Positions 53,272 to 63,616 of a stretch of 64,000 bases of DNA are shown here, piece by piece. Position 1 is the stretch's first letter. Each line of letters begins with the position of its first letter. The DNA is from Aeromicrobium sp. IC_218. Its GTDB lineage: Bacteria; Actinomycetota; Actinomycetes; Propionibacteriales; Nocardioidaceae. The stretch covers positions 248,001 to 312,000 of the forward strand of contig NZ_SJXM01000003.1 in assembly GCF_004336805.1 (NCBI RefSeq). The letters run 5' to 3'. The translations under genes and the position numbers were made by a program. The notes below the pieces were generated by a model. That model searched no databases, was not told the origin of the DNA, and saw nothing but the letters and a program-made list of their open reading frames with translations.

Positions 53272-54450
53272 ATGCTTCGATGGTTGACCGCCGGTGAGTC
53301 CCACGGCCCCGCGCTCATGGCCGTGCTCGAGGGCCTCCCGGCCGGCGTGCAGGTGACCAGCAAGGACGTCCAGGACGCGCTCGCGCGCCGCCGGCTCGGC
53401 TACGGCCGCGGCGCCCGCATGAAGTTCGAGGCCGACGAGCTCGAGGTCGTCGGCGGCCTGCGCCACGGCTCCACGCTCGGCAGCCCGGTCGCGCTGCGCA
53501 TCGGCAACAGCGAGTGGCCCAAGTGGGAGAAGGTCATGTCGGCCGACCCGGTCGACCCCGAGGAGCTCGTCGGGTCGGCGCGCAACGCCCCGCTGACCCG
53601 CCCGCGTCCGGGGCACGCCGACCTCGCCGGCATGCAGAAGTACGACTTCGACGAGGCCCGCCCGATCCTGGAGCGCGCCAGCGCCCGCGAGACGGCGGCC
53701 CGCGTCGCCCTCGGCGAGGTCGCCGCGCAGTTCCTGGAGCAGGCGCTCGGCGTCACGCTCGTCTCGCACGTCGTCTCGATCGGCGCCGCCGCCAGCCCGG
53801 GCACGGCCCTGCCGACGCGCGCCGACCGCGACCGGCTTGACGCCGACCCGGTGCGCTGCTTCGACCCTGCCGGCAGCGCCGCGATGGTCGCCGAGATCGA
53901 CCAGGCCCACAAGGACGGCGACACGCTCGGCGGCGTCGTCGAGGTCGTCGTGCACGGCCTGCCGCCGGGACTCGGCTCGCACACGATGTGGGACAAGCGT
54001 CTCGACGCACGGCTGGCCGCCGCGCTCATGGGCATCCAGGCGATCAAGGGCGTCGAGCTCGGCGACGGCTTCGAGCTGGCCCGCACGCCCGGCTCGCTCG
54101 CGCACGACGAGATCGTGCCCACCGAGGACGGCATCCGCCGCGTCTCGGGCCGTTCCGGCGGCGTCGAGGGCGGCATGACGACCGGCGAGGTGCTGCGCGT
54201 CCGCGCCGCCATGAAGCCGATCGCCACCGTCCCGCGCGCGCTGCGCACGGTCGACGTCAGCACCGGCGAGGAGGCAGCGGCGCACCACCAGCGCTCGGAC
54301 GTCTGCGCGGTGCCGGCGGCCGGCATCGTGGCCGAGGCGATGGTGGCGCTCGTGCTCGCCGACACCGCGCTGGAGAAGTTCGGGGGTGACTCGGTCGGCG
54401 AGACCCGGCGCAACGCCGAGTCCTACCTGGCCCACCTGCGGTACCGCTGA
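53272..54450 (+). CDS. aroC: Chorismate synthase
   Basis: 392 aa. [50 protein letters not shown] and [17 protein letters not shown] are the family signatures; it converts EPSP to chorismate using reduced FMN. First of the tightly coupled aroC-aroK-aroB-pepQ-efp-nusB run. Confidence 0.97.
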   Translation: MLRWLTAGESHGPALMAVLEGLPAGVQVTSKDVQDALARRRLGYGRGARMKFEADELEVVGGLRHGSTLGSPVALRIGNSEWPKWEKVMSADPVDPEELVGSARNAPLTRPRPGHADLAGMQKYDFDEARPILERASARETAARVALGEVAAQFLEQALGVTLVSHVVSIGAAASPGTALPTRADRDRLDADPVRCFDPAGSAAMVAEIDQAHKDGDTLGGVVEVVVHGLPPGLGSHTMWDKRLDARLAAALMGIQAIKGVELGDGFELARTPGSLAHDEIVPTEDGIRRVSGRSGGVEGGMTTGEVLRVRAAMKPIATVPRALRTVDVSTGEEAAAHHQRSDVCAVPAAGIVAEAMVALVLADTALEKFGGDSVGETRRNAESYLAHLRYR

Positions 54451-54451
54451 C

Positions 54452-54964
54452 GTGGCGGGTCCGCTCCTCGTCCTGGTCGGCCCGCCCGGTGCCGGCAAGA
54501 CCACCGTCGCGCACCTGCTGGGCGAGCGGCTCGGCGTCGCCGTGCGTGACACCGACGCCGACGTCGTCGCGTCCGAGGGCGTCCCGATCGCCGACCTGTT
54601 CGTCGACCGCGGCGAGGCGTACTTCCGTGAGCGGGAGGCGCGGGCCGTCGCCCGGGCCCTGGACGAGCACGACGGCGTCCTGTCGCTCGGCGGGGGCGCC
54701 GTGCTCGACCCCGCGACGCGGGCGCTGCTGTCCGAGCACCCGGCCGTCGTGTTCCTGGACCTCGGGCTGACCGAGGCCGTGCGCCGGGTGGGCCTGGCGT
54801 CGTCCCGCCCGCTCCTCGTGGGCGGCGTCCGCGGGCGGCTCAAGACGCTGCTCGACCACCGGCGCCCGCTGTACCTGGAGGTCGCCGACCACGTCGTGCG
54901 CACCGACGACCTGACCGCCGAGCAGGTGGTCGACCACGTCCTGCCGATCCTGGAGGCCCGATGA
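54452..54964 (+). CDS. aroK: Shikimate kinase
   Basis: 170 aa P-loop kinase: GPPGAGKTT (residues 10-18), DTDADV with the magnesium and shikimate aspartates, LGGGAVLDP, and the RPLL lid region. GTG 54452 is two bases after the aroC stop; aroB overlaps its end by ATGA. Confidence 0.95.
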   Translation: MAGPLLVLVGPPGAGKTTVAHLLGERLGVAVRDTDADVVASEGVPIADLFVDRGEAYFREREARAVARALDEHDGVLSLGGGAVLDPATRALLSEHPAVVFLDLGLTEAVRRVGLASSRPLLVGGVRGRLKTLLDHRRPLYLEVADHVVRTDDLTAEQVVDHVLPILEAR

Positions 54965-56049
54965 CCACTCGCATCCCCGTCGCGTCCGCCCAGCCGTACG
55001 AGGTGGTCGTCGGCCACGGCGCGGTCACCGAGGTGCGCGGCCTGCTCGCCGGCGCCGCCCGCGTCGCGGTCGTCCACCCGCCGGTGCTGGCCGGACGCGC
55101 CCGCGCGCTGCGCGACTTCGTCGCCCGCGACGGGCTCGCCGTCCACCTCCTCGAGGTGCCCGACGGCGAGGCGGCCAAGACGTCCGACGTCGCTGCGTTC
55201 TGCTGGGGCGTGCTGGCCGAGGCCGGCTTCACCCGCAGCGACGTCGTGGTCGGCCTCGGCGGGGGAGCGACCACCGACCTGGCCGGCTTCGTCGCGGCCA
55301 CCTGGTTGCGCGGCGTCGGCTTCGTCACCGTGCCGACGACCGTCCTGGGCATGGTCGACGCGGCGGTCGGCGGCAAGACCGGCATCAACCTGCCCGCCGG
55401 CAAGAACCTCGTCGGCAGCTTCCACGAGCCGCTCGGCGTGCTGTGCGACCTGGACTCCCTGCGCGACCTGCCGGTCGCCGAGGTGCGCAGCGGCCTGGCC
55501 GAGGTCGTCAAGTGCGGCTTCATCGCCGACCCGGCGATCCTCGAGCTGGTCGAGCGCGACCCGGCCGCGGCGGCGTCCGTCGACGGCCCCGTGCTCGCCG
55601 AGCTCGTCGCCCGGGGCATCGCGGTGAAGGCGCGGACGGTCGCCGGCGACCTGCGCGAGACCGGTGCGGGAGGCGGCATCGGTCGCGAGGCGCTCAACTA
55701 CGGCCACACGCTCGGCCACGCGATCGAGCGGGCCGAGCACTTCGGCGTCCGCCACGGCGAGGGCGTCGCCGTCGGCATGGTGTTCGCCGCCGAGCTCGCG
55801 CACCGCGCCGGGCGCATCGACGCCGACCTGGTGCAGCGGCACCGCACCGTGCTGGACGCCGTGGGGCTGCCGACGTCGTACCGTGGGCACGCGTCCTACG
55901 ACGCGCTGCTGGCCGGCATGCGGCTGGACAAGAAGACGCGTGGCACCGAGCTGCGGTTCGTCGTGCTCGACGGGGTCGGCCGCACCTCGATCCTGGCCGG
56001 ACCGTCGGACGCCGACCTGCGCGCGGCCCACGCGGCGGTGACCCGATGA
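54961..56049 (+). CDS. aroB: 3-dehydroquinate synthase
   Basis: 362 aa. NAD-binding GLGGGATTDLAGFVAATWLRG, TTVLGMVDAAVGGKTGINLPAGKN, EVVKCGFI and zinc ligands in LNYGHTLGHAIE and RHGEGVAVGM. Converts DAHP to dehydroquinate. aroA, aroD and aroG are not in the window. Confidence 0.97.
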   Translation: MTTRIPVASAQPYEVVVGHGAVTEVRGLLAGAARVAVVHPPVLAGRARALRDFVARDGLAVHLLEVPDGEAAKTSDVAAFCWGVLAEAGFTRSDVVVGLGGGATTDLAGFVAATWLRGVGFVTVPTTVLGMVDAAVGGKTGINLPAGKNLVGSFHEPLGVLCDLDSLRDLPVAEVRSGLAEVVKCGFIADPAILELVERDPAAAASVDGPVLAELVARGIAVKARTVAGDLRETGAGGGIGREALNYGHTLGHAIERAEHFGVRHGEGVAVGMVFAAELAHRAGRIDADLVQRHRTVLDAVGLPTSYRGHASYDALLAGMRLDKKTRGTELRFVVLDGVGRTSILAGPSDADLRAAHAAVTR

Positions 56050-57110
56050 GCACCGCGGCCCGTCGTGACCGCCTCCGCGAGGTGCTCGTCGGCCGCGGCC
56101 TCGACGGCGCCTTCGTCACCGAGCTGGTGAACGTCCGCTACCTCACCGGGTTCACCGGCTCCAACGGCGCCGTGCTCGTCCCGGTGGAGGGTGAGGCGGT
56201 GCTGCTGACCGACGGTCGCTACCAGGACCAGGCGGCTGCCGAGGCGCCCGACGTCGAGCTGGCGGTGACCCGCGAGCTGCTGGCCGTCGGCGCCGGACGC
56301 ACGTCCGGACGCTGGGCGGTCGAGACCCACGCGCTCAGCGTCGACGACCACACCCTGCTCGCCGCGGCCGTCGAGGGCACCGAGCTGGTCTCGCTCGAGC
56401 GCGCCGTCGAGACGCTGCGCGTCGTGAAGGACGAGCCCGAGCTCGACGCGCTGCGCCGGGCCTGCGCGATCTCGGTGCAGGCGTGGGAGGAGCTCGTCGC
56501 CGGCCCGGTCGTGGGCCGCACGGAGCGTCAGCTGGCCCGCCAGCTCGAGGCCCGGATGCTCGACCTCGGTGCCGAGGCGATCGCGTTCGAGACGATCCTG
56601 GCGGCGGGGGAGAACAGCGCCATCCCGCACCACCACCCGACCGACCGGGTCGTGCAGCGCGGCGACCTGCTCAAGACCGACTTCGGCGCCCGGGTCGACG
56701 GCTACCACGCCGACTGCACGCGCACGGCCGTCGTCGGCCCGCCCGCCGACTGGCAGCGCGAGATCCACGCCGCCGTCCGGGCGTCCCAGGCGGCCGGCGT
56801 CGACGCGCTCGTCGCGGGCACCCCGGTGGCCGACACCTGGCACGCCGCGGTCGACGTGCTGGACGCGTCCGGGTGGCGCGAGTCGTTCACGACCGGCCTC
56901 GGTCACGGCGTCGGGCTGGTGATCCACGAGGACCCGTTCCTGGCCCCGAGCCACCCGGGTACACTGGACCGCCGCACCGCCGTGACGATGGAGCCGGGCA
57001 TCTACCTGCCCGGACGCGGGGGCGTGCGGATCGAAGACACCGTCATCGTCACCGAGGGACGTCCCGAGGTGCTGACCACGATGACCAGAGACCTCCTGGA
57101 GATCGGCTGA
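56046..57110 (+). CDS. pepQ: Xaa-Pro peptidase (M24B)
   Basis: 354 aa. Creatinase N-domain followed by the pita-bread fold with metal ligands: two Asp in [18 protein letters not shown], His in [12 protein letters not shown], Glu in [10 protein letters not shown] and RIEDTVIV. Cuts dipeptides or N-terminal residues before proline. Lies upstream of efp, as commonly seen. ATGA and TGATG overlaps on both sides. Confidence 0.94.
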   Translation: MSTAARRDRLREVLVGRGLDGAFVTELVNVRYLTGFTGSNGAVLVPVEGEAVLLTDGRYQDQAAAEAPDVELAVTRELLAVGAGRTSGRWAVETHALSVDDHTLLAAAVEGTELVSLERAVETLRVVKDEPELDALRRACAISVQAWEELVAGPVVGRTERQLARQLEARMLDLGAEAIAFETILAAGENSAIPHHHPTDRVVQRGDLLKTDFGARVDGYHADCTRTAVVGPPADWQREIHAAVRASQAAGVDALVAGTPVADTWHAAVDVLDASGWRESFTTGLGHGVGLVIHEDPFLAPSHPGTLDRRTAVTMEPGIYLPGRGGVRIEDTVIVTEGRPEVLTTMTRDLLEIG

Positions 57111-57673
57111 TGGCCACCACGAACGACCTGAAGAACGGCATGGTGCTCAACCTCGACGGACAGCTGTGGGCTGTCGTGGAGTTCCAGCACGTCAAGCCGG
57201 GCAAGGGCCCCGCCTTCGTCCGCACCAAGATCAAGAACGTCGAGTCGGGCAAGGTCATCGACAAGACCTTCAACGCCGGCACCAAGGTCGAGACGGCCAG
57301 CGTCGACAAGCGCGACATGCAGTACCTGTACAACGACGGCACGAGCTACGTGTTCATGGACGTCCAGACGTACGACCAGCTCGAGGTCAGCCCCGAGGTC
57401 ATGGGCTCGGCGGTCGACTACCTGCTGGAGAACCAGAACGCCGTCGTGGCCACCAACGAGGGCCGCGTCCTGTACGTCGAGCTGCCCGCCTCGGTCGAGC
57501 TGCTCGTCGAGCACACCGACCCGGGCCTGCAGGGCGACCGTTCCAGCGGTGGCACCAAGCCCGCGCGCCTGGAGACCGGCAAGGAGATCCAGGTCCCGCT
57601 GTTCCTCACCAGCGGCGAGAAGATCAAGGTCGACACCCGCGACGGCAGCTACCTCGGTCGCGTGAAGGCCTGA
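57110..57673 (+). CDS. efp: Elongation factor P
   Basis: 187 aa, three KOW/OB domains. The tip loop reads KPGKGPAF with the functional lysine at K32. The PGKGP loop is the form described for actinobacterial EF-P that works without lysylation or rhamnosylation, and no EpmA/EarP-type gene is seen here. Relieves ribosome stalling at polyproline. A ribosome pausing demand is plausible given the proline-rich small proteins in this window, but that link is speculation. Confidence 0.97.
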   Translation: MATTNDLKNGMVLNLDGQLWAVVEFQHVKPGKGPAFVRTKIKNVESGKVIDKTFNAGTKVETASVDKRDMQYLYNDGTSYVFMDVQTYDQLEVSPEVMGSAVDYLLENQNAVVATNEGRVLYVELPASVELLVEHTDPGLQGDRSSGGTKPARLETGKEIQVPLFLTSGEKIKVDTRDGSYLGRVKA

Positions 57674-58083
57674 TGGCTGCTCGTACCAAGGCCCGCAAGC
57701 GCGCCCTCGACATCCTGTTCGAGAGCGAGCTGCAGGGACGTTCCACCGGCGCGTCGCTGGTCGACCGCCAGGTCGACAACGACCCGCCGATCAACCCCTA
57801 CACCGTCGAGCTCGTCGACGGCGTCGTGGCCAACCGTGAGCGCCTCGACGAGGTGCTCGCCGACCACGCGATGGGCTGGACGCTGGCCCGCATGCCCGGC
57901 GTCGACCGCAACCTGCTGCGCATCGCCACGTACGAGATCCTGTTCGTCGAGGACGTCCCGGACTCGGTGGCGGTGAGCGAGGCGGTCGGCCTGGCCCGTG
58001 AGCTGTCGACCGACGACTCGCCCGGCTTCGTCAACGGCCTGCTCGCCACGATCGTGGAGAAGAAGGCCCAGCTGCTCGGCTGA
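57673..58083 (+). CDS. nusB: Transcription antitermination factor NusB
   Basis: 136 aa all-helical NusB: ARTKARKRALDILFESE, GVDRNLLRIATYEILF and SVAVSEAVGLARELS, ending FVNGLLATIVE. Works with NusE (S10) in rRNA antitermination. Last gene of the aro-efp run (TGATG overlap with efp), followed by a hairpin. Confidence 0.96.
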   Translation: MAARTKARKRALDILFESELQGRSTGASLVDRQVDNDPPINPYTVELVDGVVANRERLDEVLADHAMGWTLARMPGVDRNLLRIATYEILFVEDVPDSVAVSEAVGLARELSTDDSPGFVNGLLATIVEKKAQLLG

Positions 58084-58105
58084 GCGACCCGCACCACCCG
58101 ACCGG

Positions 58106-58136
58106 CGGCGGTCGTCCCCTCGAGGGGCGGCCGCCG
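58106..58136 (+). terminator. Probable terminator after nusB
   Basis: Imperfect GC-rich hairpin: CGGCGG/CCGCCG outer stem, small interior loop, CCCC/GGGG inner stem closed by TCGA. It is 23 bp after the nusB stop. Confidence 0.5.
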
Positions 58137-58163
58137 TCGGCGTTCCCGCGCCAGCTCTGGGGA

Positions 58164-58308
58164 GCGGTGAGTCGTCCACCGTGCGCTTCGTGGGGCGGTG
58201 AGTCGTCCACCATCCGGCAGCTCCCGGTGGTGGATGACTCACCGCCCGCCCCTCGCGATGGTGGATGACTCACCGCCCACCTCGCGGGGCGGTGAGTCAG
58301 CGTCCACC
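58164..58308. repeat. GCGGTGAGTCGTCCACC repeat cluster
   Basis: Five copies in 145 bp: forward at 58164-58180 and 58195-58211, inverted (GGTGGATGACTCACCGC) at 58229-58245 and 58260-58276, and forward again at 58289-58308 with a 3-bp insertion. Forward and inverted copies can form nested hairpins. No ORF fits; this fills most of the gap between nusB and the next gene. Confidence 0.8.
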
Positions 58309-58320
58309 GCGAGCGTCCGG

Positions 58321-58382
58321 GTGGACGCAGGGTCACCGCCGCCCGGGGAGGGTGGACGCAGGGTCACCGCCGCCCGGGGAGG
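58321..58382. repeat. Perfect 31-bp tandem duplication
   Basis: Two identical 31-bp units (58321-58351, 58352-58382), each holding GTGGACGCAGGGTCACCGCC and a CGCCCGGGGAGG tail. The half GTGGACGC...TCACCGCC is a variant inverted copy of the neighbouring repeat. The second unit overlaps the last codons and the stop of the minus-strand membrane protein gene. Confidence 0.85.
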
Positions 58383-59572
58383 GTGGCGTCGCGGAGCCGG
58401 GTCAGCCGCACGACATCGACGAGGCTGTGACCGGCGACCGGCCGGTCGCTGGTCACGACCACCGTCCCGCCGGGCAGGCCGAGCACGACCTGGACGGCCG
58501 AGAGGTCGTCGCGCAGCCCCACCACCGTCGCGGGCACGTCCCAGGCGCCGTCGCGGGGCAGCCAGGTCGTCCCGGAGACCACGCGCAGCGCCCGCAGCGT
58601 GCCGAGCGGTGCCGCACGGCCGCGCTCGTCGGGGGCGTCGTGCAGCACGAGCCGTCCCGCGCGGGGCAGCACGGTCGCCCGCGCGTGCACGAGCGTGCCG
58701 CCGCGGCGCTCGAGCCGGCGACGGCGCCGTGCTCGGGCGACCGGGACGGCCAGCAGCATCGCGGCGGTACCGGCGGGGATCCCGGCCAGCCCGGCCACCA
58801 GCGTCCCGCCGGTGAACGGGTCGACGTCGCCGACGACGTGCAGGGGCTCGTCGTCGTGACGCGGGTCGACGAGCAGGGTGACCTGCTGGCCGTGGCGGTA
58901 CCGGCTGGCGTCCCACACGCTCACCCAGTACCAGTAGTCCTCGTCCTCCAGCTCGAGCTCGTCGAGGTCGTCGTCGTGGGCGGAGACGGTGACGGGGAGG
59001 GGGACCGCGCGCTCGACCAGGGCCCGGTCCTCGTGGCGCAGCACCAGCGCGACGGCCAGCAGCGCGACTGCCACCAGCGCCGCCGTGGCGGCGCCCACCA
59101 CCCAGGGCCACGCTGCGGGAGGACGCCCGGGACGCACGGCCTGGTGCGATCCGCCCCGCCGCTGGGCGAGGCGGCGCTGGCGAGCGCGAAGCGCCAGGTC
59201 GAGGCCGACGAGGACGACCAGCGCTCCGAGGAGCGTCCGGTCAAGGGTGTCGAGCAGGCCGAAGCACGGCAGGGAGGTCGCGGCGACCACTGCGGCCGCG
59301 AGGCGCGGGCTCATGAACCCCAGCACCGGGACGACGAGCACCGCGCCGCAGCCGACCGACAGTGCGTAGGTCGCCCACGACGTCCAGGACGCCATGGAGT
59401 CGAGGGCGGCGGGCCGCACGTCGACGTCCACGTCGGAGTCGAAGGCGGCCACCAGCACGACCGTCAGGGCGAGCGCCCACAGCAGCGAGGCCGGCACGCG
59501 GTGGCGCCAGGTCGTGTCGGAGCGGCTCAGCGTCGGCGGGGTCACCGGGGGAGCGTAGTGGTCGCACCGCAT
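58364..59572 (-). CDS. Multi-helix membrane protein of unknown function
   Basis: About 402 aa. Four N-terminal helices (for example LLWALALTVVLVAAF, YALSVGCGAVLVVPVLGF), a fifth helix (WVVGAATAALVAVALLAVALVL), an exported acidic domain (DDDLDELELEDEDYWYWVSVWDA, LLVDPRHDDEPLHVVGDVDPF), a sixth helix and a cytoplasmic C-terminal beta-rich part. The WxS-x-Y-x-G-x5-LLVDPxxxxEP pattern recalls DUF3592-type exported domains. The C-terminus and stop come from the 31-bp repeat. Start ATG 59572 is a choice; GTG 59545 is also possible. It diverges from pyrR. Confidence 0.65.
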   Translation of the reverse strand: MRCDHYAPPVTPPTLSRSDTTWRHRVPASLLWALALTVVLVAAFDSDVDVDVRPAALDSMASWTSWATYALSVGCGAVLVVPVLGFMSPRLAAAVVAATSLPCFGLLDTLDRTLLGALVVLVGLDLALRARQRRLAQRRGGSHQAVRPGRPPAAWPWVVGAATAALVAVALLAVALVLRHEDRALVERAVPLPVTVSAHDDDLDELELEDEDYWYWVSVWDASRYRHGQQVTLLVDPRHDDEPLHVVGDVDPFTGGTLVAGLAGIPAGTAAMLLAVPVARARRRRRLERRGGTLVHARATVLPRAGRLVLHDAPDERGRAAPLGTLRALRVVSGTTWLPRDGAWDVPATVVGLRDDLSAVQVVLGLPGGTVVVTSDRPVAGHSLVDVVRLTRLRDATLPGRR

Positions 59573-59643
59573 CGCGTCCCACACGCCGAGTCCGGGCCCG
59601 GGTGACGCAGCGCACGCTGGTAGGTTGGCCGATGACAAAGACG

Positions 59644-59679
59644 TCCTTTAACCACCGTCCTGTGAGGCGGAGAAGGAGG
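59644..59679 (+). promoter_or_regulatory. PyrR-binding RNA loop over the pyrR ribosome-binding site
   Basis: TCCTTTAACCACCG, then TCCTGTGAGGCGG, then AGAAGGAGGT fits the PyrR-binding loop (CCUUUAA...CxGUCCxGxGAGGCxGxxAAGG). The AAGGAGG at its 3' end is the Shine-Dalgarno sequence of pyrR (GTG 59685). With UMP bound, PyrR should clamp this loop and block translation, as shown for the mycobacterial pyr operon. Confidence 0.8.
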
Positions 59680-59684
59680 TCAGC

Positions 59685-60248
59685 GTGACTCCTGAGAGTC
59701 CAGCTGCCGGCGTACCTGCACGCACCGTGCTCGACGAGCGAGACATCGCCCGAGCACTCACCCGCATCACCCACGAGATCCTCGAGCGCAACCGCGACTC
59801 CGAGGGCGTGGTGATCCTGGGCATCCCCACCCGCGGCGTCCACCTCGCCCGGCGCATCGCCGCCCGGATGAGCGAGGTCGAGGGCCGCACCATCACCGCC
59901 GGGTCGCTCGACGTGACGATGTTCCGCGACGACCTGCGGCTCAAGCCCGCCCGCGCGATCGGCCGCACCGAGGTGCCCGAGGACGTCGATGGCAAGGTCG
60001 TCGTCCTGGTCGACGACGTGCTGTTCTCCGGGCGCACCATCCGCGCCGCGCTCGACGCGGTCAGCGAGCTCGGCCGGCCCAAGGCCGTCCAGCTCGCCGT
60101 GCTGGTCGACCGCGGCCACCGCGAGCTGCCGATCCGCGCCGACTTCGTGGGCAAGAACCTGCCGACGTCCCTGGCCGAGAAGGTCAAGGTCCGGGTCGCC
60201 GAGCACGACGACGCCGACCACGTGACGATCGAGGGCGGTGCCGCGTGA
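59685..60248 (+). CDS. pyrR: Pyr operon regulator PyrR (uracil phosphoribosyltransferase fold)
   Basis: 187 aa. PRPP loop [19 protein letters not shown] (residues 105-123), [15 protein letters not shown], and the Arg-rich RNA-binding face. Binds UMP and its own leader RNA; some members also convert uracil and PRPP to UMP. GTG start; its stop overlaps pyrB by GTGA, so repression of pyrR translation should spread down the operon. Confidence 0.96.
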   Translation: MTPESPAAGVPARTVLDERDIARALTRITHEILERNRDSEGVVILGIPTRGVHLARRIAARMSEVEGRTITAGSLDVTMFRDDLRLKPARAIGRTEVPEDVDGKVVVLVDDVLFSGRTIRAALDAVSELGRPKAVQLAVLVDRGHRELPIRADFVGKNLPTSLAEKVKVRVAEHDDADHVTIEGGAA

Positions 60249-61186
60249 TCAAGCACCTGCTGAGCGCCGGCGACCTGTCCCGCGAGGACGCCACGCAGAT
60301 CCTCGACACCGCCGAGGAGATGCTCTCGATCGCCAAGCGGCCGATCAAGAAGCTGCCGACCCTGCGCGGCCTCACGGTGGTCAACCTGTTCTTCGAGGAC
60401 TCCACCCGCACGCGCATCTCGTTCGAGGCGGCGGCCAAGCGGCTGTCCGCGGACGTCATCAACTTCTCCGCGAAGGGCTCCAGCGCCTCCAAGGGCGAGG
60501 GGCTCAAGGACACCGCCCTGACCCTCGAGGCGATGGGCGCCGACGCGGTCGTCGTGCGCCACCACGCCTCGGGCGCGCCGCACCGCCTGGCCGAGGCCGG
60601 CTGGACCCGCGGCGTCGTCGTCAACGCCGGCGACGGCACCCACGAGCACCCGACGCAGGCGCTGCTGGACGCGTTCACGATGCGCCGTCACCTGGGCGAC
60701 CTGGACGGCCGGCGCATCACGATCGTCGGCGACGTGCTGCACAGCCGCGTGGCCCGATCCAACGCCCTGCTGCTGCACACGCTGGGCGCCAAGGTCACCC
60801 TCGTCGCGCCGCCGACGCTGCTTCCGGTCGGCGTCGAGCAGTGGCCGGTCGACACGTCCTACGACCTCGACGCCTCGCTCGAGGGTGCCGACGCGGTGAT
60901 GATGCTGCGCGTGCAGCGCGAGCGGATGAACGCCTCGTTCTTCCCCAGCGCCCGCGAGTACAGCCGCCGGTACGGCATGGACGCCGCCCGCATGGGCCGC
61001 CTGGCCGACCACGCCGTGGTGATGCACCCCGGCCCGATGAACCGCGGCATGGAGATCAGCGCCGACGTGGCCGACAGCGACCGGTCGGTCATCGTCGAGC
61101 AGGTCACCAACGGCGTCGCCGTCCGCATGGCCGTCCTGTACCTGCTGCTCAGCGGCCGTCAGGACCACACCGAGGAGTCCGCATGA
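60245..61186 (+). CDS. pyrB: Aspartate carbamoyltransferase catalytic chain
   Basis: 313 aa. Carbamoyl-phosphate site [12 protein letters not shown] (STRTR at 53-57), [17 protein letters not shown], and the aspartate-side [11 protein letters not shown]. No regulatory chain pyrI nearby. First committed step of UMP synthesis. Confidence 0.97.
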   Translation: MIKHLLSAGDLSREDATQILDTAEEMLSIAKRPIKKLPTLRGLTVVNLFFEDSTRTRISFEAAAKRLSADVINFSAKGSSASKGEGLKDTALTLEAMGADAVVVRHHASGAPHRLAEAGWTRGVVVNAGDGTHEHPTQALLDAFTMRRHLGDLDGRRITIVGDVLHSRVARSNALLLHTLGAKVTLVAPPTLLPVGVEQWPVDTSYDLDASLEGADAVMMLRVQRERMNASFFPSAREYSRRYGMDAARMGRLADHAVVMHPGPMNRGMEISADVADSDRSVIVEQVTNGVAVRMAVLYLLLSGRQDHTEESA

Positions 61187-62487
61187 GCACGTACGTCATC
61201 CGTCGCGCCAGCGTGCTGGGGGAGCAGGTCGCCGACCTGCTGCTCGAGGACGGGCGCATCACCGCCGTCGGCACCGACCTGGACGCCCCCGAGGGCGCCA
61301 CCGAGGTCGACGCCGAGGGCCTGGTCGCGCTGCCCGGCCTGGTCGACCTGCACACGCACCTGCGCGAGCCCGGACGCGAGGACGCCGAGACCGTCCTGAG
61401 CGGCACCCGGGCCGCGGCGCGCGGCGGCTTCACCTGCGTGCACGCGATGGCCAACACCGAGCCGGTCGCCGACACCGCCGGCGTCGTGGAGCAGGTCTGG
61501 CGCCTGGGCCGCGAGCACGGCTACTGCGACGTGCAGCCGGTGGGTGCCGTCACCGTCGGCCTGGCCGGCGAGCGCCTGGCCGAGCTCGGCGCCATGGCCG
61601 ACTCCGCCGCCCGGGTCCGGGTGTTCTCCGACGACGGCAAGTGCGTCTGGGACCCGGTGCTCATGCGCCGCGCGCTGGAGTACGTCAAGGCGTTCGACGG
61701 CGTCGTCGCCCAGCACGCCCAGGAGCCGCGCCTGACCGTCGACGCGCAGATGAACGAGGGCCCGCTGTCCGGCGAGCTCGGCCTGGCCGGCTGGCCGGCC
61801 GTCGCGGAGGAGGCGATCGTCGCCCGCGACGTCCTGCTCGCCGAGCACGTCGGCTCGCGGCTGCACGTGTGCCACCTGTCCACGCGCGGCTCGGTCGAGC
61901 TCGTGCGCTGGGCCAAGAGCCGCGGGATCGACGTCACCGCCGAGGTCACGCCGCACCACCTGCTGCTGACCGACGACCTGGTGCGCTCCTACGACCCGAT
62001 CTTCAAGGTCAACCCGCCGCTGCGCTCGGCCGACGACGTCGCCGCCGTCCGCGAGGGCCTGGCCGACGGGACGATCGACATCGTCGCCACCGACCACGCG
62101 CCGCACCCCATGGAGGACAAGGACTGCGAGTGGGGCGCGGCCGCCTTCGGCATGATCGGGCTGGAGACCGCGCTGTCGATCGTCCAGCAGACGATGGTCG
62201 ACACCGGCGCCCTCACCTGGGCCCGGGTCGCCGAGGTGCTGTCGGCCAACCCCGCCCGCATCGGCCGCGTCGCCGAGCACGGCCGTCCGCTCGCCGCCGG
62301 CGAGCCGGCCCACGTCGTCCTCTACGACCCGGCCGCGCGCCGGGTCGTCGAGCCGCGCGACACCGCGTCGCTGTCGCGCAACACCCCGTACGCGGGACGC
62401 GAGCTTCCGGGCCGCGTCGTCGCGACGTTCCTGCACGGCCGTCCCACCGTCCTGGGCGGCACCCTCGTCGAGGAGGCACACGCATGA
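61183..62487 (+). CDS. pyrC: Dihydroorotase
   Basis: 434 aa class I amidohydrolase. Zinc ligands H57 and H59 ([10 protein letters not shown]), substrate Asn in ANTEP, later His in AQHAQ and CHLSTRG, and the catalytic Asp in ATDHAPHP. Cyclises carbamoyl-aspartate. ATGA overlaps at both ends. The small membrane-protein gene that lies between pyrC and carA in mycobacteria is absent. Confidence 0.96.
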   Translation: MSTYVIRRASVLGEQVADLLLEDGRITAVGTDLDAPEGATEVDAEGLVALPGLVDLHTHLREPGREDAETVLSGTRAAARGGFTCVHAMANTEPVADTAGVVEQVWRLGREHGYCDVQPVGAVTVGLAGERLAELGAMADSAARVRVFSDDGKCVWDPVLMRRALEYVKAFDGVVAQHAQEPRLTVDAQMNEGPLSGELGLAGWPAVAEEAIVARDVLLAEHVGSRLHVCHLSTRGSVELVRWAKSRGIDVTAEVTPHHLLLTDDLVRSYDPIFKVNPPLRSADDVAAVREGLADGTIDIVATDHAPHPMEDKDCEWGAAAFGMIGLETALSIVQQTMVDTGALTWARVAEVLSANPARIGRVAEHGRPLAAGEPAHVVLYDPAARRVVEPRDTASLSRNTPYAGRELPGRVVATFLHGRPTVLGGTLVEEAHA

Positions 62488-63616
62488 CCCACGCACCCAC
62501 CGAGGCGATCCTGGTGCTGGAGGACGGCCGCACGTTCCGCGGCGAGTCCTTCGGCGCGATCGGCGAGACGATCGGCGAGGTCGTCTTCTCCACCGGCATG
62601 ACCGGCTACCAGGAGACGCTGACCGACCCGTCCTACAAGGGCCAGATCGTCGTCATGACCGCCCCGCACGTCGGCAACACCGGCGTCAACGACGAGGACT
62701 TCGAGTCCAAGCGCGTGTGGGTCGACGGCTACGTCGTGCGCGACCCCGCCCGGGTGAGCAGCAACTGGCGCTCGCAGCGGACGCTCGACGACCAGCTGGC
62801 CAACGACGGCGTCGTCGGCATCAGCGGCCTGGACACCCGCGCCCTCACGCGGCACCTGCGCGAGCAGGGCTCGATGCGCGGCGGCATCTCCAGCGCGTCC
62901 ACCGACGTCGAGGCGCTGCTGGCCAAGGTGCAGGACGCCCCCTCGATGAAGGGCGCGAGCTTCCTGGCCGACGTCACGACCGACGAGGCGTACGTCGTGC
63001 CGGCGCAGGGCGAGAAGAAGCACGTCGTCGCCGCCATCGACCTCGGGCTCAAGGGCATGACGCCGCGGCGCATGGCCGAGCGTGGCGTCGAGGTGCACGT
63101 GCTGCCCGCGACCACGACGTTCGAGCAGCTCCGCGAGCTGGCGCCCGACGGCGTGTTCATGTCCAACGGACCCGGCGACCCCGCGACCGCCGACCACCAG
63201 GTCGAGGTGCTGCAGCAGGTGCTCGCCGAGGGCATCCCGTTCTTCGGCATCTGCCTGGGCAACCAGCTGTTCGGACGCGCCCTGGGCCGCGGCACCTACA
63301 AGCTGACCTACGGCCACCGCGGCATCAACCAGCCGGTGCAGGACCTCACGACCGGCAAGGTCGAGATCACCGCGCACAACCACGGCTTCGCGGTCGAGGC
63401 GCCGGTCGAGGGCACCTTCGACACGCCCTACGGCCCCGCTCGCGTCACCCACGTCGGCCTCAACGACCAGGTCGTCGAGGGCCTGGCCCTGCTGGAGCGA
63501 CCCGGCTTCAGCGTCCAGTACCACCCCGAGGCGGCGGCGGGCCCGCACGACGCGGCCTACCTCTTCGACCGCTTCGTCGACCTCATGAGCGACCACAAGG
63601 ACAAGGTGAACGCCTG

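Noticed and set aside
51607-56031. A 1474-codon open frame on the minus strand across mltG to aroB
   Set aside because: It is the antisense shadow of GC-rich genes: low-complexity Arg/Gly/Asp/Val content, no domain, and every base is already in well-supported plus-strand genes.
58164-58382. CRISPR array
   Set aside because: Copies are short, partly inverted and irregularly spaced, with no constant repeat-spacer unit and no cas gene.
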